From the IMG/VR virus record IMGVR_UViG_3300047557_002645, positions 1 to 42,928 of that record: 42,928 bases of DNA. One strand, given 5' to 3'. The notes under the pieces were generated by a model. The model was not told where the DNA came from. It searched no databases and saw only the letters and a program-made list of their open reading frames with translations. Both the position numbers and the translations under genes were made by a program. Source of the stretch: a virus. How positions within the stretch are numbered: the stretch's first letter is position 1; each line of letters begins with the position of its first letter. This document shows, piece by piece, positions 20,920 through 27,932 of this stretch.

Positions 20920-21395
20920 GTAATTATGATAGTCACGCATGGCGAGAGTTCCGTGCCGCTGGTTGGGTTGATGAGAATAATAACTTTGATGATGAATGGC
21001 AAGAGGCGATTTGTAAGAATGTGCTTAAAATGCTTGAAATCTTTGCGGATGAGGGACACTCTGGATCATCGGCACCATACGCAATTAGTCTATTTGAAAA
21101 GATCGCATCATTCAAGCCTCTAACGCCGTTGACTGGTGAAGATTGGGAGTGGCATGATGTTTCTGAATATGGCGGTCGAGATGATGGTCCCGTATATCAG
21201 AATAAGCGATGTGGTCATGTTTTTAAAGATAATACTGGCGCATACGATACTGAGGGTATTGTGTGGTATGACTGGTATACCGATGAAGAAACCGGTGAAA
21301 AGCGTAAGAGTCATTTCATCAACTATAAGAGTCGAGTCCCGGTGACCTTTCCGTATAGCCCTAAAACTGAGTATAAGGAAAGGATTGAAGAATGA
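20916..21395 (+). CDS. Conserved phage protein ('DEGHSGSSAPYAISLFEKIA' family); TTG start
   Basis: 159 residues from TTG 20916 (AAGGAG at 20903-20908), overlapping the previous TGA. It contains FADEGHSGSSAPYAISLFEK and LASF-like KIASFKPLTPLTGEDWEW, QNKRCGHVFKD, then a beta-rich end. This is one of the best conserved unknown families of phages infecting very different hosts. Confidence 0.85.
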   Translation: MSNYDSHAWREFRAAGWVDENNNFDDEWQEAICKNVLKMLEIFADEGHSGSSAPYAISLFEKIASFKPLTPLTGEDWEWHDVSEYGGRDDGPVYQNKRCGHVFKDNTGAYDTEGIVWYDWYTDEETGEKRKSHFINYKSRVPVTFPYSPKTEYKERIEE

Positions 21396-21544
21396 GCTGG
21401 GCTTTCTTTACTACTACAATAACTATTCTTCTCACTGTTTTATTTTTCTTGATGATTATGGTGTTACTGGTCGTGTTTGATGACCTTGCATTCAAAGGGC
21501 ATTTTGCCAAAAAACTTCATAAACGTTTGGGAATTTCAGAATGA
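21392..21544 (+). CDS. 50-residue membrane protein
   Basis: MSWAFFTTTITILLTVLFFL then MIMVLLVVFDDLAFKGHFAK, ending LHKRLGISE: one long membrane segment with a basic cytoplasmic-type tail. Overlaps both neighbours by ATGA. Confidence 0.6.
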   Translation: MSWAFFTTTITILLTVLFFLMIMVLLVVFDDLAFKGHFAKKLHKRLGISE

Positions 21545-21786
21545 AAAATATATTCAAACAAACCAAAGTGATCTATGACGCCCATGAGAAAGAGTATCAG
21601 GTGTGGTACCGAAACTTCTTTATCTGGCAGTATGATTCATGCTACAAGCACGATATCAGCCATCCTTATACTCCTCACTACGATGAGAAAAAATCAGAGG
21701 CGGAACAACGTGCAATTGATCGAGCAAAAGCCATGCTGAATACGATTGAAGTGTGGCGTGGATCTAATTTCGTTCCTTATGTGTGA
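21541..21786 (+). CDS. Conserved small phage protein
   Basis: 81 residues, MKNIFKQTKVIYDAHEKEYQ then VWYRNFFIWQYDSCYKHDIS and a C-terminal helix AEQRAIDRAKAMLNTIEVWR. Resembles a phage family with a small beta-sheet plus helix; function is unknown. Confidence 0.7.
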   Translation: MKNIFKQTKVIYDAHEKEYQVWYRNFFIWQYDSCYKHDISHPYTPHYDEKKSEAEQRAIDRAKAMLNTIEVWRGSNFVPYV

Positions 21787-21793
21787 GAGACTA

Positions 21794-22006
21794 ATGAATG
21801 ATCACGAAGAAAGAATTAAAGCACTTGAAGAAAAAGTAAAATACCTAGAGCGTATGCAACAAAACTCTTGGGGTACTTTGCCCACCGATTACTATAAAGG
21901 TTGTCGTGTATGTGGCATAGGAAAAGATGGCGGTGTTGTGGGTTATGTCTGCTACCGTTCGGATTGCCCGACTCGAATTACTGTTGGAGGAATACAAAAT
22001 GTCTGA
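21794..22006 (+). CDS. Small protein with coiled coil and zinc motif
   Basis: 70 residues. N-terminal coiled coil (DHEERIKALEEKVKYLERMQ) followed by CRVCGIGKDGGVVGYVCYRS and DCP. The cysteines CxxC and C-x5-C would bind zinc. ATG 21794 comes soon after the previous stop; GAGAG upstream is a plausible ribosome site. Confidence 0.75.
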   Translation: MNDHEERIKALEEKVKYLERMQQNSWGTLPTDYYKGCRVCGIGKDGGVVGYVCYRSDCPTRITVGGIQNV

Positions 22007-22433
22007 TATCGAAAAAGCTCTCGTTGATCTTGAAGAAACTTCAAATGCGTTTATGACTGCGATGAATATACTTAAAGAAGAACAAGAAGCGTATTGGGAA
22101 TCTCTTTCAAAAGAAGAACAACTAAAAGCTTTTTGTGCCGTTGCTCGGCGTATTCATAAAGGTGAAGTTGAATTGGGTGGTACCTATCGTTACGTTTTGT
22201 ACGATGTTTTTGGATTTGGACCAGAAGCATATGCACAAGCACAATTGGCTGGTTACCTAGATATTCACAATGCAATCTATACTGGTGTAGAGATTGATGA
22301 GACTATTGAAAAGGTTGCGCGTGAATGTATTCGAATCTGTGAAGAAGGCGAAAAAACTCAAACTACTTCCTCAGGCGCGGCTTCTCTCATTAAACAACAC
22401 TTTAACATAAAGGATGACAAAAATGAAGTTTAA
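21999..22433 (+). CDS. Conserved phage protein ('AFCAVARRIHKGE' family) with FAELIVREC-like tail
   Basis: 144 residues. Central part: LSKEEQLKAFCAVARRIHKG, YRYVLYDVFGFGPEAYAQAQ, a known phage family. The C-terminal 45 residues (EKVARECIRICEEG ... LIKQHFNIK) match the FAELIVREC ... HFGVK layout of the four proteins at 17061-18808, so this looks like a fusion of two phage families. Start 21999 follows GGAGG. Confidence 0.8.
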   Translation: MSDIEKALVDLEETSNAFMTAMNILKEEQEAYWESLSKEEQLKAFCAVARRIHKGEVELGGTYRYVLYDVFGFGPEAYAQAQLAGYLDIHNAIYTGVEIDETIEKVARECIRICEEGEKTQTTSSGAASLIKQHFNIKDDKNEV

Positions 22434-22623
22434 TTTGGAAATTGATTATGATGCTGCTGATAACATTGCCGTTAGCGTATTAAAAGATTATAGGGATTCA
22501 CTTATTGAATCTTTGGAAAATCATAAAAATGGTGGTTGGATGCATGAGGATGATGTTGTTCATGCAAATAAGATGGTTCAAGCAATTAATTTTGTGATTA
22601 AAGATTTTACGGTAGAAGAATGA
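22423..22623 (+). CDS. Conserved small phage protein
   Basis: 66 residues, MKFNLEIDYDAADNIAVSVL then LKDYRDSLIESLE and HEDDVVHANKMVQAINFVIK. A family with the D-x-x-D-x-[IL]-x-x-x-x-L-K-x-Y pattern, present in many phages. AAAGGA at 22409-22414 supports ATG 22423 rather than ATG 22414. Confidence 0.75.
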   Translation: MKFNLEIDYDAADNIAVSVLKDYRDSLIESLENHKNGGWMHEDDVVHANKMVQAINFVIKDFTVEE

Positions 22624-22784
22624 AAATTGTTGTTATTGTTGGTATTGCCATTTTTGTCATAGCACTATTGATTCATTCTATGAGTATGATGTTTAAACCT
22701 AAGATTAAGGTTTATCGAGAAGGTAACTATGAATGTGTTACTTTACAAGGTGTTGGTGGTGCTTCTTGTTACCGTGTTGATTGA
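22620..22784 (+). CDS. 54-residue membrane-anchored protein
   Basis: MKIVVIVGIAIFVIALLIHS then MSMMFKPKIKVYREGNYECV and ending GGASCYRVD: N-terminal anchor plus a short domain with two cysteines that could form a disulphide in the periplasm. Last gene of the small-gene cluster. Function is unknown. Confidence 0.6.
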   Translation: MKIVVIVGIAIFVIALLIHSMSMMFKPKIKVYREGNYECVTLQGVGGASCYRVD

Positions 22785-22876
22785 AGGCAGGACATACCTA
22801 TCTATATAAGATAACAGAGTGGTATCGAGGTAAATATGTGTTTTTTATACAACATTACCAAAAATAGATACCAAAA

Positions 22877-22911
22877 CAACAGTTGCCAGCCAAATTGATT
22901 CATGTTAATAT
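22877..22911 (+). promoter_or_regulatory. Promoter with half dyad for the CobS-like gene
   Basis: CAAC (22877-22880), AG, TTGCCA (22883-22888), 17 bases, TAATAT (22906-22911). A similar CAAC-A-TTACCA lies upstream at 22850-22860, preceded by a GTGT half-site. The 22785-22942 gap holds no gene. Confidence 0.65.
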
Positions 22912-22942
22912 AACGGTACACTAAATTATGGAGATTTCTCTG

Positions 22943-24112
22943 ATGAACAAGAATGCAAAAGCATTTGTCAATGCAGCAACCGATATGTTTGGGCAAAATG
23001 CTGTCATTAACCGTGATCAGATTCAAAAAGTTGTTGAAGAACGAAGTGTACCGTATCCTTTCTGGTTTGTTACCCGCCAAGAATTCCGTATGGGTCGTGG
23101 TAACTACCGTCTCCCAGATTCCCCTGATGAAAACAATGTGCCGCTCCCGGTGGCTAAGGAACAACCTATGAATGTTGCACAAACTGTTGAAATGGCGGCT
23201 ACCGTTCATGTGCTCCGCCAAAAACGCCTTCATGATGATGTTGATACGGCTATTCCTGAAAAATATGAGGGCTATGTTCCCTTTGGCTTTTACAAAGACC
23301 TGATGACGATTGTACAGTCGAATCAGTTTTTTCCTGTCTTTATCACTGGACTTTCTGGCAACGGCAAGACGCTGATGGTCGAGCAGGTTTGTGCCAACCT
23401 GAAGCGTGAATGCATTCGTGTTAATGTTTCAATCGAGACTGATGAATCCGACCTGATTGGTGGTCCTACTCTCGTCGATGGTAATGTGGTGTATCGTGAT
23501 GGTCCTGTGATTACAGCCATGAAGCGTGGTGCCATTCTTCTTATCGATGAAGTGGATCGTGGCTCCAATAAACTTATGTGTTTGCAGGGCATTCTAGAAG
23601 GTAAGCCATACTTTAACAAAAAGTCTGGCGAGTACATTTATCCAAAAGCCGGCTTCAATATCATTGCAACGGCCAACACAAAAGGTCGTGGCTCTGAGGA
23701 GGGCAAGTATCTGTCACAGATTCTTGATGATGCATTCTTGGAACGTTTCAATGTCACGGTCGAACAGGAATATCCTGAGGCACGTGTAGAATTGAAGATT
23801 CTCAAACCTCTTCTCAACGATGATGAGTTTGCCGAGAATCTGGTCAAATGGGCTGATGTTATTCGCAAGACTTATACCGAAGGTGGTGTTGATGAGATTA
23901 TCTCGACTCGCCGCCTTGTACATATCGCTAAGACCTATTCGATCTTCCGTGATCGGTCTAAAGCGGTTCAACTTTGTATCAATCGTTTCGATGAAGAAAC
24001 CAAGAATTCATTTCTTGACCTGTACACGAAAGTCGATGCAAAAGTGGCACAGGTTTACACTGTAGCACCTGACGTTGTTAAACACCCACAAGATGATGAT
24101 ATTCCATTCTAA
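22943..24112 (+). CDS. cobS: CobS-like MoxR-type AAA+ ATPase
   Basis: 389 residues. Walker A GLSGNGKT at 136-143, the DESDLIGGPTL segment typical of MoxR/CobS ATPases, Walker B LLIDEVDR around 199-206, and sensor region IIATANTKG with ILDDAFLERF downstream. T4-like aquatic phages commonly encode this protein; it is annotated after the cobaltochelatase subunit CobS, but no cobalamin genes are present here. It probably works with the CobT-like VWA protein at 2738-4888. Start 22943 is preferred over ATG 22928 because GGAG (22930-22933) lies between them. Confidence 0.85.
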   Translation: MNKNAKAFVNAATDMFGQNAVINRDQIQKVVEERSVPYPFWFVTRQEFRMGRGNYRLPDSPDENNVPLPVAKEQPMNVAQTVEMAATVHVLRQKRLHDDVDTAIPEKYEGYVPFGFYKDLMTIVQSNQFFPVFITGLSGNGKTLMVEQVCANLKRECIRVNVSIETDESDLIGGPTLVDGNVVYRDGPVITAMKRGAILLIDEVDRGSNKLMCLQGILEGKPYFNKKSGEYIYPKAGFNIIATANTKGRGSEEGKYLSQILDDAFLERFNVTVEQEYPEARVELKILKPLLNDDEFAENLVKWADVIRKTYTEGGVDEIISTRRLVHIAKTYSIFRDRSKAVQLCINRFDEETKNSFLDLYTKVDAKVAQVYTVAPDVVKHPQDDDIPF

Positions 24113-24693
24113 TGTTTATCTTTGATGTAGAAACACTTGGCAAGAGGTCGAATTCGGTCATCCTTTCGATGGCTGCAATTCACTTCGAGCCAACCAAAAA
24201 GCCCTCTTTTGAGGAATTAAAGTCGAGTGCATTCTTTGTTAAATTGGATGCAGAAGATCAAATGCTTAGACTGAAACGGTCTACCACTAGGTCAACAATC
24301 GATTGGTGGGCCAAGCAATGTGAGAATGTAAAAAAGAGGTCCTTTTATCCAACCCAACAAGATGTTATTTTTGAAGATGGTTATGAAATGCTTCGTATAT
24401 GGGCTAAACAATTCAACGATAACAAGTCTTGGGTATGGGCAAGAGGAAATCTAGACCAGTTGGTCATGGATGACATTGAGGAGCAATTGGGTATCGATCC
24501 AGTCTTTCCATACGCTCGGTGGCGAGATGTTCGTACAGCCATTGATATCTTCTATAACACCGAAAAGGGATATGTGGATGTAGACTATCCTGGTTTTAAT
24601 TTTGGTCTACATATAACAAAACATGACCCGGTGGATGATTGTGTTGCAGATGTTATGCAACTTTTGTATGGTGTTGCAAAGGAACAACAATAG
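24112..24693 (+). CDS. dexA: 3'-5' exonuclease, DEDDh type (T4 DexA-like)
   Basis: 193 residues. Motif I FDVETLG (D5, E7), motif II region WARGNLDQLVMDD, the RDVRTAIDIF segment typical of the Rv2179c/DexA group, and motif III HDPVDD with H171 and D176. These are the four acidic residues and histidine of DEDDh exonucleases. T4 DexA degrades single-stranded DNA; this protein is about 30 residues shorter. Start overlaps the CobS-like stop (TAATG). Confidence 0.85.
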   Translation: MFIFDVETLGKRSNSVILSMAAIHFEPTKKPSFEELKSSAFFVKLDAEDQMLRLKRSTTRSTIDWWAKQCENVKKRSFYPTQQDVIFEDGYEMLRIWAKQFNDNKSWVWARGNLDQLVMDDIEEQLGIDPVFPYARWRDVRTAIDIFYNTEKGYVDVDYPGFNFGLHITKHDPVDDCVADVMQLLYGVAKEQQ

Positions 24694-24731
24694 TGTGGAT
24701 GGTTGCCACCAGAAACCAACTATGCTATAAT
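24673..24731 (+). promoter_or_regulatory. Dyad promoter, displaced type
   Basis: GTTG (24673-24676), 8 bases, CAAC (24685-24688), both inside the end of the exonuclease gene; TTGCCA at 24703-24708 (12 bp displaced), 17 bases, TATAAT (24726-24731), a perfect -10 box. It drives the winged-helix-like gene at 24782. Confidence 0.8.
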
Positions 24732-24781
24732 AATACATCTGGTGAATTTTTATTTTTTTAACTTTGATGAGGAACTTTGAA

Positions 24782-25126
24782 ATGAACAAACATACTGGTA
24801 AAATCAATCGTCACGAAAAAATCGCTTGTGTCCTTCTGTCGGGCAAACCTGTTTCGCCTGACCAGATTCGAGAGTGCTTCAAGGGTTCGGATCAGGAATC
24901 GGTTCTGTACCGCCTGTCGACCAACATCTACAATATTCGTAAAGATGGCGGTGTTATCAAGGTGCATAAAGACGGTCGTAATGTGACGGCATATCAACTG
25001 ATGAACCCTGAAGAATTCAGCCCAGAAGGCCGTTATATTGGCAAGCAGGTCAAAAATGTAACACCCGTTACACCTGTGACCCCTGTTCAACCTACTCCCA
25101 AAACTGAAGAAGCGGTGGCAGCCTAA
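24782..25126 (+). CDS. Winged-helix-like conserved T4-like phage protein
   Basis: 114 residues. The first 75 look like a winged helix: INRHEKIACVLLSGKPVSPD, RLSTNIYNIRKDGG, VIKVHKDGRNVTAYQLMN (two wing strands). A low-complexity tail follows (VTPVTPVTPVQPTPK). Comparable proteins are frequent in T4-like phages of aquatic hosts. DNA binding is likely, and it is a candidate regulator of phage promoters, but this is inference. Confidence 0.7.
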   Translation: MNKHTGKINRHEKIACVLLSGKPVSPDQIRECFKGSDQESVLYRLSTNIYNIRKDGGVIKVHKDGRNVTAYQLMNPEEFSPEGRYIGKQVKNVTPVTPVTPVQPTPKTEEAVAA

Positions 25127-25127
25127 T

Positions 25128-25301
25128 ATGAATCGATTCAACCTTGATACAGTATTTACTTTGAACCTTCGGCGTGTTGACAAGGGCTATATTTCAAACC
25201 TTGTTACGGTCGACCTTGAAGATAAAATTGAAAAACAAATCGAGTCGATGAATGAATACAAAGATGCAAAAGAAGTTTTGAGTAAGTTTTTGGTAAAATG
25301 A
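25128..25301 (+). CDS. 57-residue phage protein
   Basis: MNRFNLDTVFTLNLRRVDKG then YISNLVTVDLEDKIEKQIES and EYKDAKEVLSKFLVK. Short strand pair plus two helices; no recognised family. Its stop overlaps the next ATG (ATGA). Confidence 0.65.
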   Translation: MNRFNLDTVFTLNLRRVDKGYISNLVTVDLEDKIEKQIESMNEYKDAKEVLSKFLVK

Positions 25302-25582
25302 AAACACCTGAACAAATTATTTCTAGTATGTGTTATACTCTTAGGCACGACTTCGGTCTAGCCAAAGAGAAAGATCCAGGTGGTTATTCCTTTCCATATA
25401 TGGCAGGCATGACTGAAGAGGAGCGAATACAGCTTTGGCAAGACATGGAAAAAATTTACCGACATGTTATTACACCACATCTAGGAGAAGTGTATGAAGA
25501 AGCGTACTTTCAAGGACTCGAAGATTCAATCTCAACTCTCCAACACCTCACCAAGCGCCAACGTGGAGCCAGTAGTGTCTGA
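25298..25582 (+). CDS. Conserved phage protein ('SMCYTLRHDFGL' family)
   Basis: 94 residues. SSMCYTLRHDFGLAKEKD, GMTEEERIQLWQDMEKIYRH and ITPHLG make up a family I know from T4-like and other phages; function is unknown. The following gene begins inside this one by 89 bases in another frame. Confidence 0.75.
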   Translation: MKTPEQIISSMCYTLRHDFGLAKEKDPGGYSFPYMAGMTEEERIQLWQDMEKIYRHVITPHLGEVYEEAYFQGLEDSISTLQHLTKRQRGASSV

Positions 25583-25694
25583 CAATAAACTTTTCAATTT
25601 CTACCTTGATGCATGGAACTATTGCCGTCAGCACAATATCGACCTGAAACGCATTCGCAAGGTTGATTGGAAGACCTGGGAAGTATTTGTGTGA
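25494..25694 (+). CDS. Small phage protein overlapping its neighbour out of frame
   Basis: 66 residues: MKKRTFKDSKIQSQLSNTSP then DNKLFNFYLDAWNYCRQHNI and a KVDWKTWEVFV end. AGGAG sits before ATG 25494. The last 40 residues are the conserved part of a known phage family, so the 89-base overlap with the previous gene covers only its variable N-terminus. Confidence 0.7.
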   Translation: MKKRTFKDSKIQSQLSNTSPSANVEPVVSDNKLFNFYLDAWNYCRQHNIDLKRIRKVDWKTWEVFV

Positions 25695-26851
25695 AATCTC
25701 TTACACAAATATTGAAGGAGTTGGACGGCTTGAAACGAAAATCGCGTTCTTGGCGTATAACAACCAAAACAATTGGTACACGCCTAACTAAAAGAAAAAG
25801 AAGAGTAAGTAAAAGAATTCAACACGGTATTATTGAAGGGGCTTCAATGGCTAATGTAGCAAACGAAAAGAGAGATATTTTTCTAGGTACCTCCGATATC
25901 TCAGATATGCTTGTTTCAAAAATGATGAACGAGCGTGTACTGAATAATATGGAATGCCTACATGAAACATTTGGCATCTATGTTTCATTGCAAGAATGGA
26001 AAAATTACATCAAAACCCTTCCTCTTCGCAAAGTTCAAATTAGCCAGTCGCGTGGATTTCTGTTTAATGATGAACACCTTTCGTTCATCGAATACAATAT
26101 TCATTCGACTCATGTGACGATTGAACTGGTTGGTTCTTCCTCTTTTATCAATGAACATGAGACATTGTTTAAAAAGGACTTCGAGGTTGTACTGAATCAT
26201 GTTGAGTGGGTGTATGGTGCTGATGGGCATTCGATTGATGTACCGATTCGCCATGACCGAGTACCTCTTGAAGAAATGTATCCGTTTCTTGAGGGTAAGA
26301 ACCTTGGTGAATACTATGATGACTTCATGGATTCAAATGCATCGATTCTCCTTCTGATTGGTCCACCTGGCACAGGCAAGACCACGTTTATTCGTGGACT
26401 TCTGCAACATTGCAATGTGTCTGCAACCGTTTCGTATGATACTAACGTGCTTGAAAAGGATTATGTCTTTGCAAACTTCATCGAAGGTGACAAAGCTATC
26501 CTTGTGCTTGAAGATGCCGATATGTTTTTGAAGTCACGGCAAGAAGGTAATACGATGATGCATAAGTTTCTAAACGTTGGTGATGGTCTAGTCACCACAC
26601 GAAATAAGAAACTTATTTTCTCGACCAATCTACCATCGGTTCGTGACATTGATCCTGCCCTGGTTCGCCCTGGTCGTTGCTATGATATTATTACTTTCCG
26701 TGAATTGGATCAAGAAGAGGCTGAGATTCTCGCAAAGAAAGTTGGCGTCACACTCAAAGGAAAGCGTGATAAGTGGACTATCTCTGATATCTTCTTTGAA
26801 CAAAATGTAAACACTCCAAAACCCATTAATCGAAAGGTAGGCTTTATATGA
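25691..26851 (+). CDS. AAA ATPase (BCS1/FtsH-like core)
   Basis: 386 residues if translation begins at GTG 25691, which overlaps the previous TGA; 334 if at ATG 25847, which follows GAAGGGG. The extra 52 residues are very basic (RLTKRKRRVSKR). Walker A GPPGTGKTT at about 224-232 (long form), Walker B AILVLEDAD, sensor 1 IFSTN, then DPALVRPGRCYD with the arginine finger pattern of classical AAA proteins. The N-terminal 170 residues are a separate beta-rich domain. Phages of this group often carry such an ATPase; the substrate is unknown. Confidence 0.8.
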   Translation: MKSLTQILKELDGLKRKSRSWRITTKTIGTRLTKRKRRVSKRIQHGIIEGASMANVANEKRDIFLGTSDISDMLVSKMMNERVLNNMECLHETFGIYVSLQEWKNYIKTLPLRKVQISQSRGFLFNDEHLSFIEYNIHSTHVTIELVGSSSFINEHETLFKKDFEVVLNHVEWVYGADGHSIDVPIRHDRVPLEEMYPFLEGKNLGEYYDDFMDSNASILLLIGPPGTGKTTFIRGLLQHCNVSATVSYDTNVLEKDYVFANFIEGDKAILVLEDADMFLKSRQEGNTMMHKFLNVGDGLVTTRNKKLIFSTNLPSVRDIDPALVRPGRCYDIITFRELDQEEAEILAKKVGVTLKGKRDKWTISDIFFEQNVNTPKPINRKVGFI

Positions 26852-27051
26852 TTCGTTTTGAATTTTCTGAACCCTTTCAGCAGTATCGGTATTTCGTTAC
26901 GATGAAAGATATTCGTGACCTCAAACATGTTATTCTAGAAATAGAATATCAAGGTCCGAAACATCCAGATGCCATTCGCTCGCGTTCCGAATTCTTTCTG
27001 AACAAGAATGAATGGAATAATTTTAAAGATATCATCAACGCTGTTGTATAG
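26848..27051 (+). CDS. Small phage protein
   Basis: 67 residues, MIRFEFSEPFQQYRYFVTMK then DLKHVILEIEYQGPKHP and a SEFFLNKNEWNNFKDI end. ATGA overlap with the ATPase gene and same operon. The LNKNEWNNF part is like FLxxxEWxxF elements of other phage proteins. Function is unknown. Confidence 0.7.
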   Translation: MIRFEFSEPFQQYRYFVTMKDIRDLKHVILEIEYQGPKHPDAIRSRSEFFLNKNEWNNFKDIINAVV

Positions 27052-27106
27052 AAACAACACTTGCCAATACCTCACTGTTCGTGCTATAATGGTACAAACA
27101 GTGAGG
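27043..27106 (+). promoter_or_regulatory. Dyad promoter with a second inverted repeat around the -10 box
   Basis: GTTG (27043-27046), 8 bases, CAAC (27055-27058), AC, TTGCCA (27061-27066), 18 bases, TATAAT (27085-27090). In addition CCTCACTGTT (27070-27079) and AACAGTGAGG (27097-27106) form a perfect 10-bp inverted repeat with a 17-base centre that contains the -10 box. This second dyad looks like a repressor operator. Confidence 0.75.
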
Positions 27107-27115
27107 TTTTTTATT

Positions 27116-27367
27116 ATGAATGCAAACTATTTTCGTTCCCTGGCTTGTGAAGAACTGTGCGAAACGCTTATGTGGGGTGACCTGGTAAACGATTTTGGCA
27201 CGTTCCGAAGCAAAGACAAAGACAAGAAAGGTCAAACCTTCTACCGCCTGTCCATGAAGTCTGGAGAGGTCCTGGTGTATTCTCCTAAGTCTATCTTCAT
27301 CAACGGGCAGAAACACACCTCGGTGGTAGCCGCAAAGGTATATTTGCAGAAAATAATTGCTGCATAA
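27116..27367 (+). CDS. Conserved small phage protein
   Basis: 83 residues, MNANYFRSLACEELCETLMW then GQTFYRLSMKSGEVLVYSPK and SIFINGQK. Function is unknown. ATG 27116 lies downstream of the promoter; GAGG (27103-27106) serves as ribosome site and is also the right arm of the operator-like inverted repeat. A TATAAT at 27403 precedes the next gene but I see no matching -35. Confidence 0.7.
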   Translation: MNANYFRSLACEELCETLMWGDLVNDFGTFRSKDKDKKGQTFYRLSMKSGEVLVYSPKSIFINGQKHTSVVAAKVYLQKIIAA

Positions 27368-27437
27368 GCACACCTATACAGGTCTGCAACATAAAAAACC
27401 TATATAATAGAGTAACATTAACTTATAGGAGAAACTC

Positions 27438-27641
27438 ATGTTCGCAATCGACCAATTTATTGATACCGTTCAAAATGGCAAAAAATACTTTGTTTCCACT
27501 TTCGTGACCGACGAAACCCTTCGTAAATCTATGAATGGCTTTGTGGATGCTCAGACGGATTTTGTCAAACAAATCGTCAAACTTAACAACGATATGTTTT
27601 CTTATTCCACTGAACAAATGATGAAACATAAGGCCAAATAA
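27438..27641 (+). CDS. Small helical phage protein (phasin-like pattern)
   Basis: 67 residues: MFAIDQFIDTVQNGKKYFVS then MNGFVDAQTDFVKQIVKLNN. The FVDAQTDFVKQ helix recalls phasin-type amphipathic helices of bacterial granule proteins, but the match is short. TAGGAG precedes the ATG. Confidence 0.65.
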   Translation: MFAIDQFIDTVQNGKKYFVSTFVTDETLRKSMNGFVDAQTDFVKQIVKLNNDMFSYSTEQMMKHKAK

Positions 27642-27805
27642 TGTACCTAGGATTTCTGTTCAGATACATTGAGGCCTTACAATCAAAGAAGGTCTCACCT
27701 ATGCAGCAGTACATTGAGTCCAAAAGACCACAATCGTGCGCTGACATAGAAAGGTTAGAAAACGAATACCAACGTACCTTAGGGAGAACGAAATGGGGTT
27801 TTTAA
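27641..27805 (+). CDS. 54-residue conserved phage protein
   Basis: MYLGFLFRYIEALQSKKVSP then MQQYIESKRPQSCADIERLE and NEYQRTLGRTKWGF. The YIESKxPQxxADIERLxxEY part is a known phage motif. Start overlaps the previous stop (TAATG). Confidence 0.65.
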   Translation: MYLGFLFRYIEALQSKKVSPMQQYIESKRPQSCADIERLENEYQRTLGRTKWGF

Positions 27806-27897
27806 AAAGAACTTGGACTTTCCTTGTTGAGTGGGCCGAGGCAGTAAATGAGTTCAGAAGAGGCAGTAAACAATATCCAAAAGGATGGTACTACTAA
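27793..27897 (+). CDS. 34-residue phage peptide
   Basis: Reads MGFLKRTWTFLVEWAEAVNE and FRRGSKQYPKGWYY. GGGAGAACG precedes the ATG, and it overlaps the previous gene by 13 bases in another frame. The EWAEAVxEFRR pattern recurs as a tiny phage protein of unknown role. Confidence 0.55.
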   Translation: MGFLKRTWTFLVEWAEAVNEFRRGSKQYPKGWYY

Positions 27898-27900
27898 ATA
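27894..27900 (+). promoter_or_regulatory. Late-promoter-like CTAAATA
   Basis: CTAAATA at 27894-27900, 33 bases before ATG 27933, the same spacing as at 5858 and 32465. T4-type late promoters are recognised by gp55 with coactivator gp33; gp33 is encoded at 38016. Confidence 0.45.
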
Positions 27901-27932
27901 GGATTATTCTTAACTTATTTTAGAGTGTCGTT

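Noticed and set aside
22801-22815. TATCT-ATATA-AGATA dyad as a terminator after 22784
   Set aside because: The stem is purely AT-rich and short, with no T-run.
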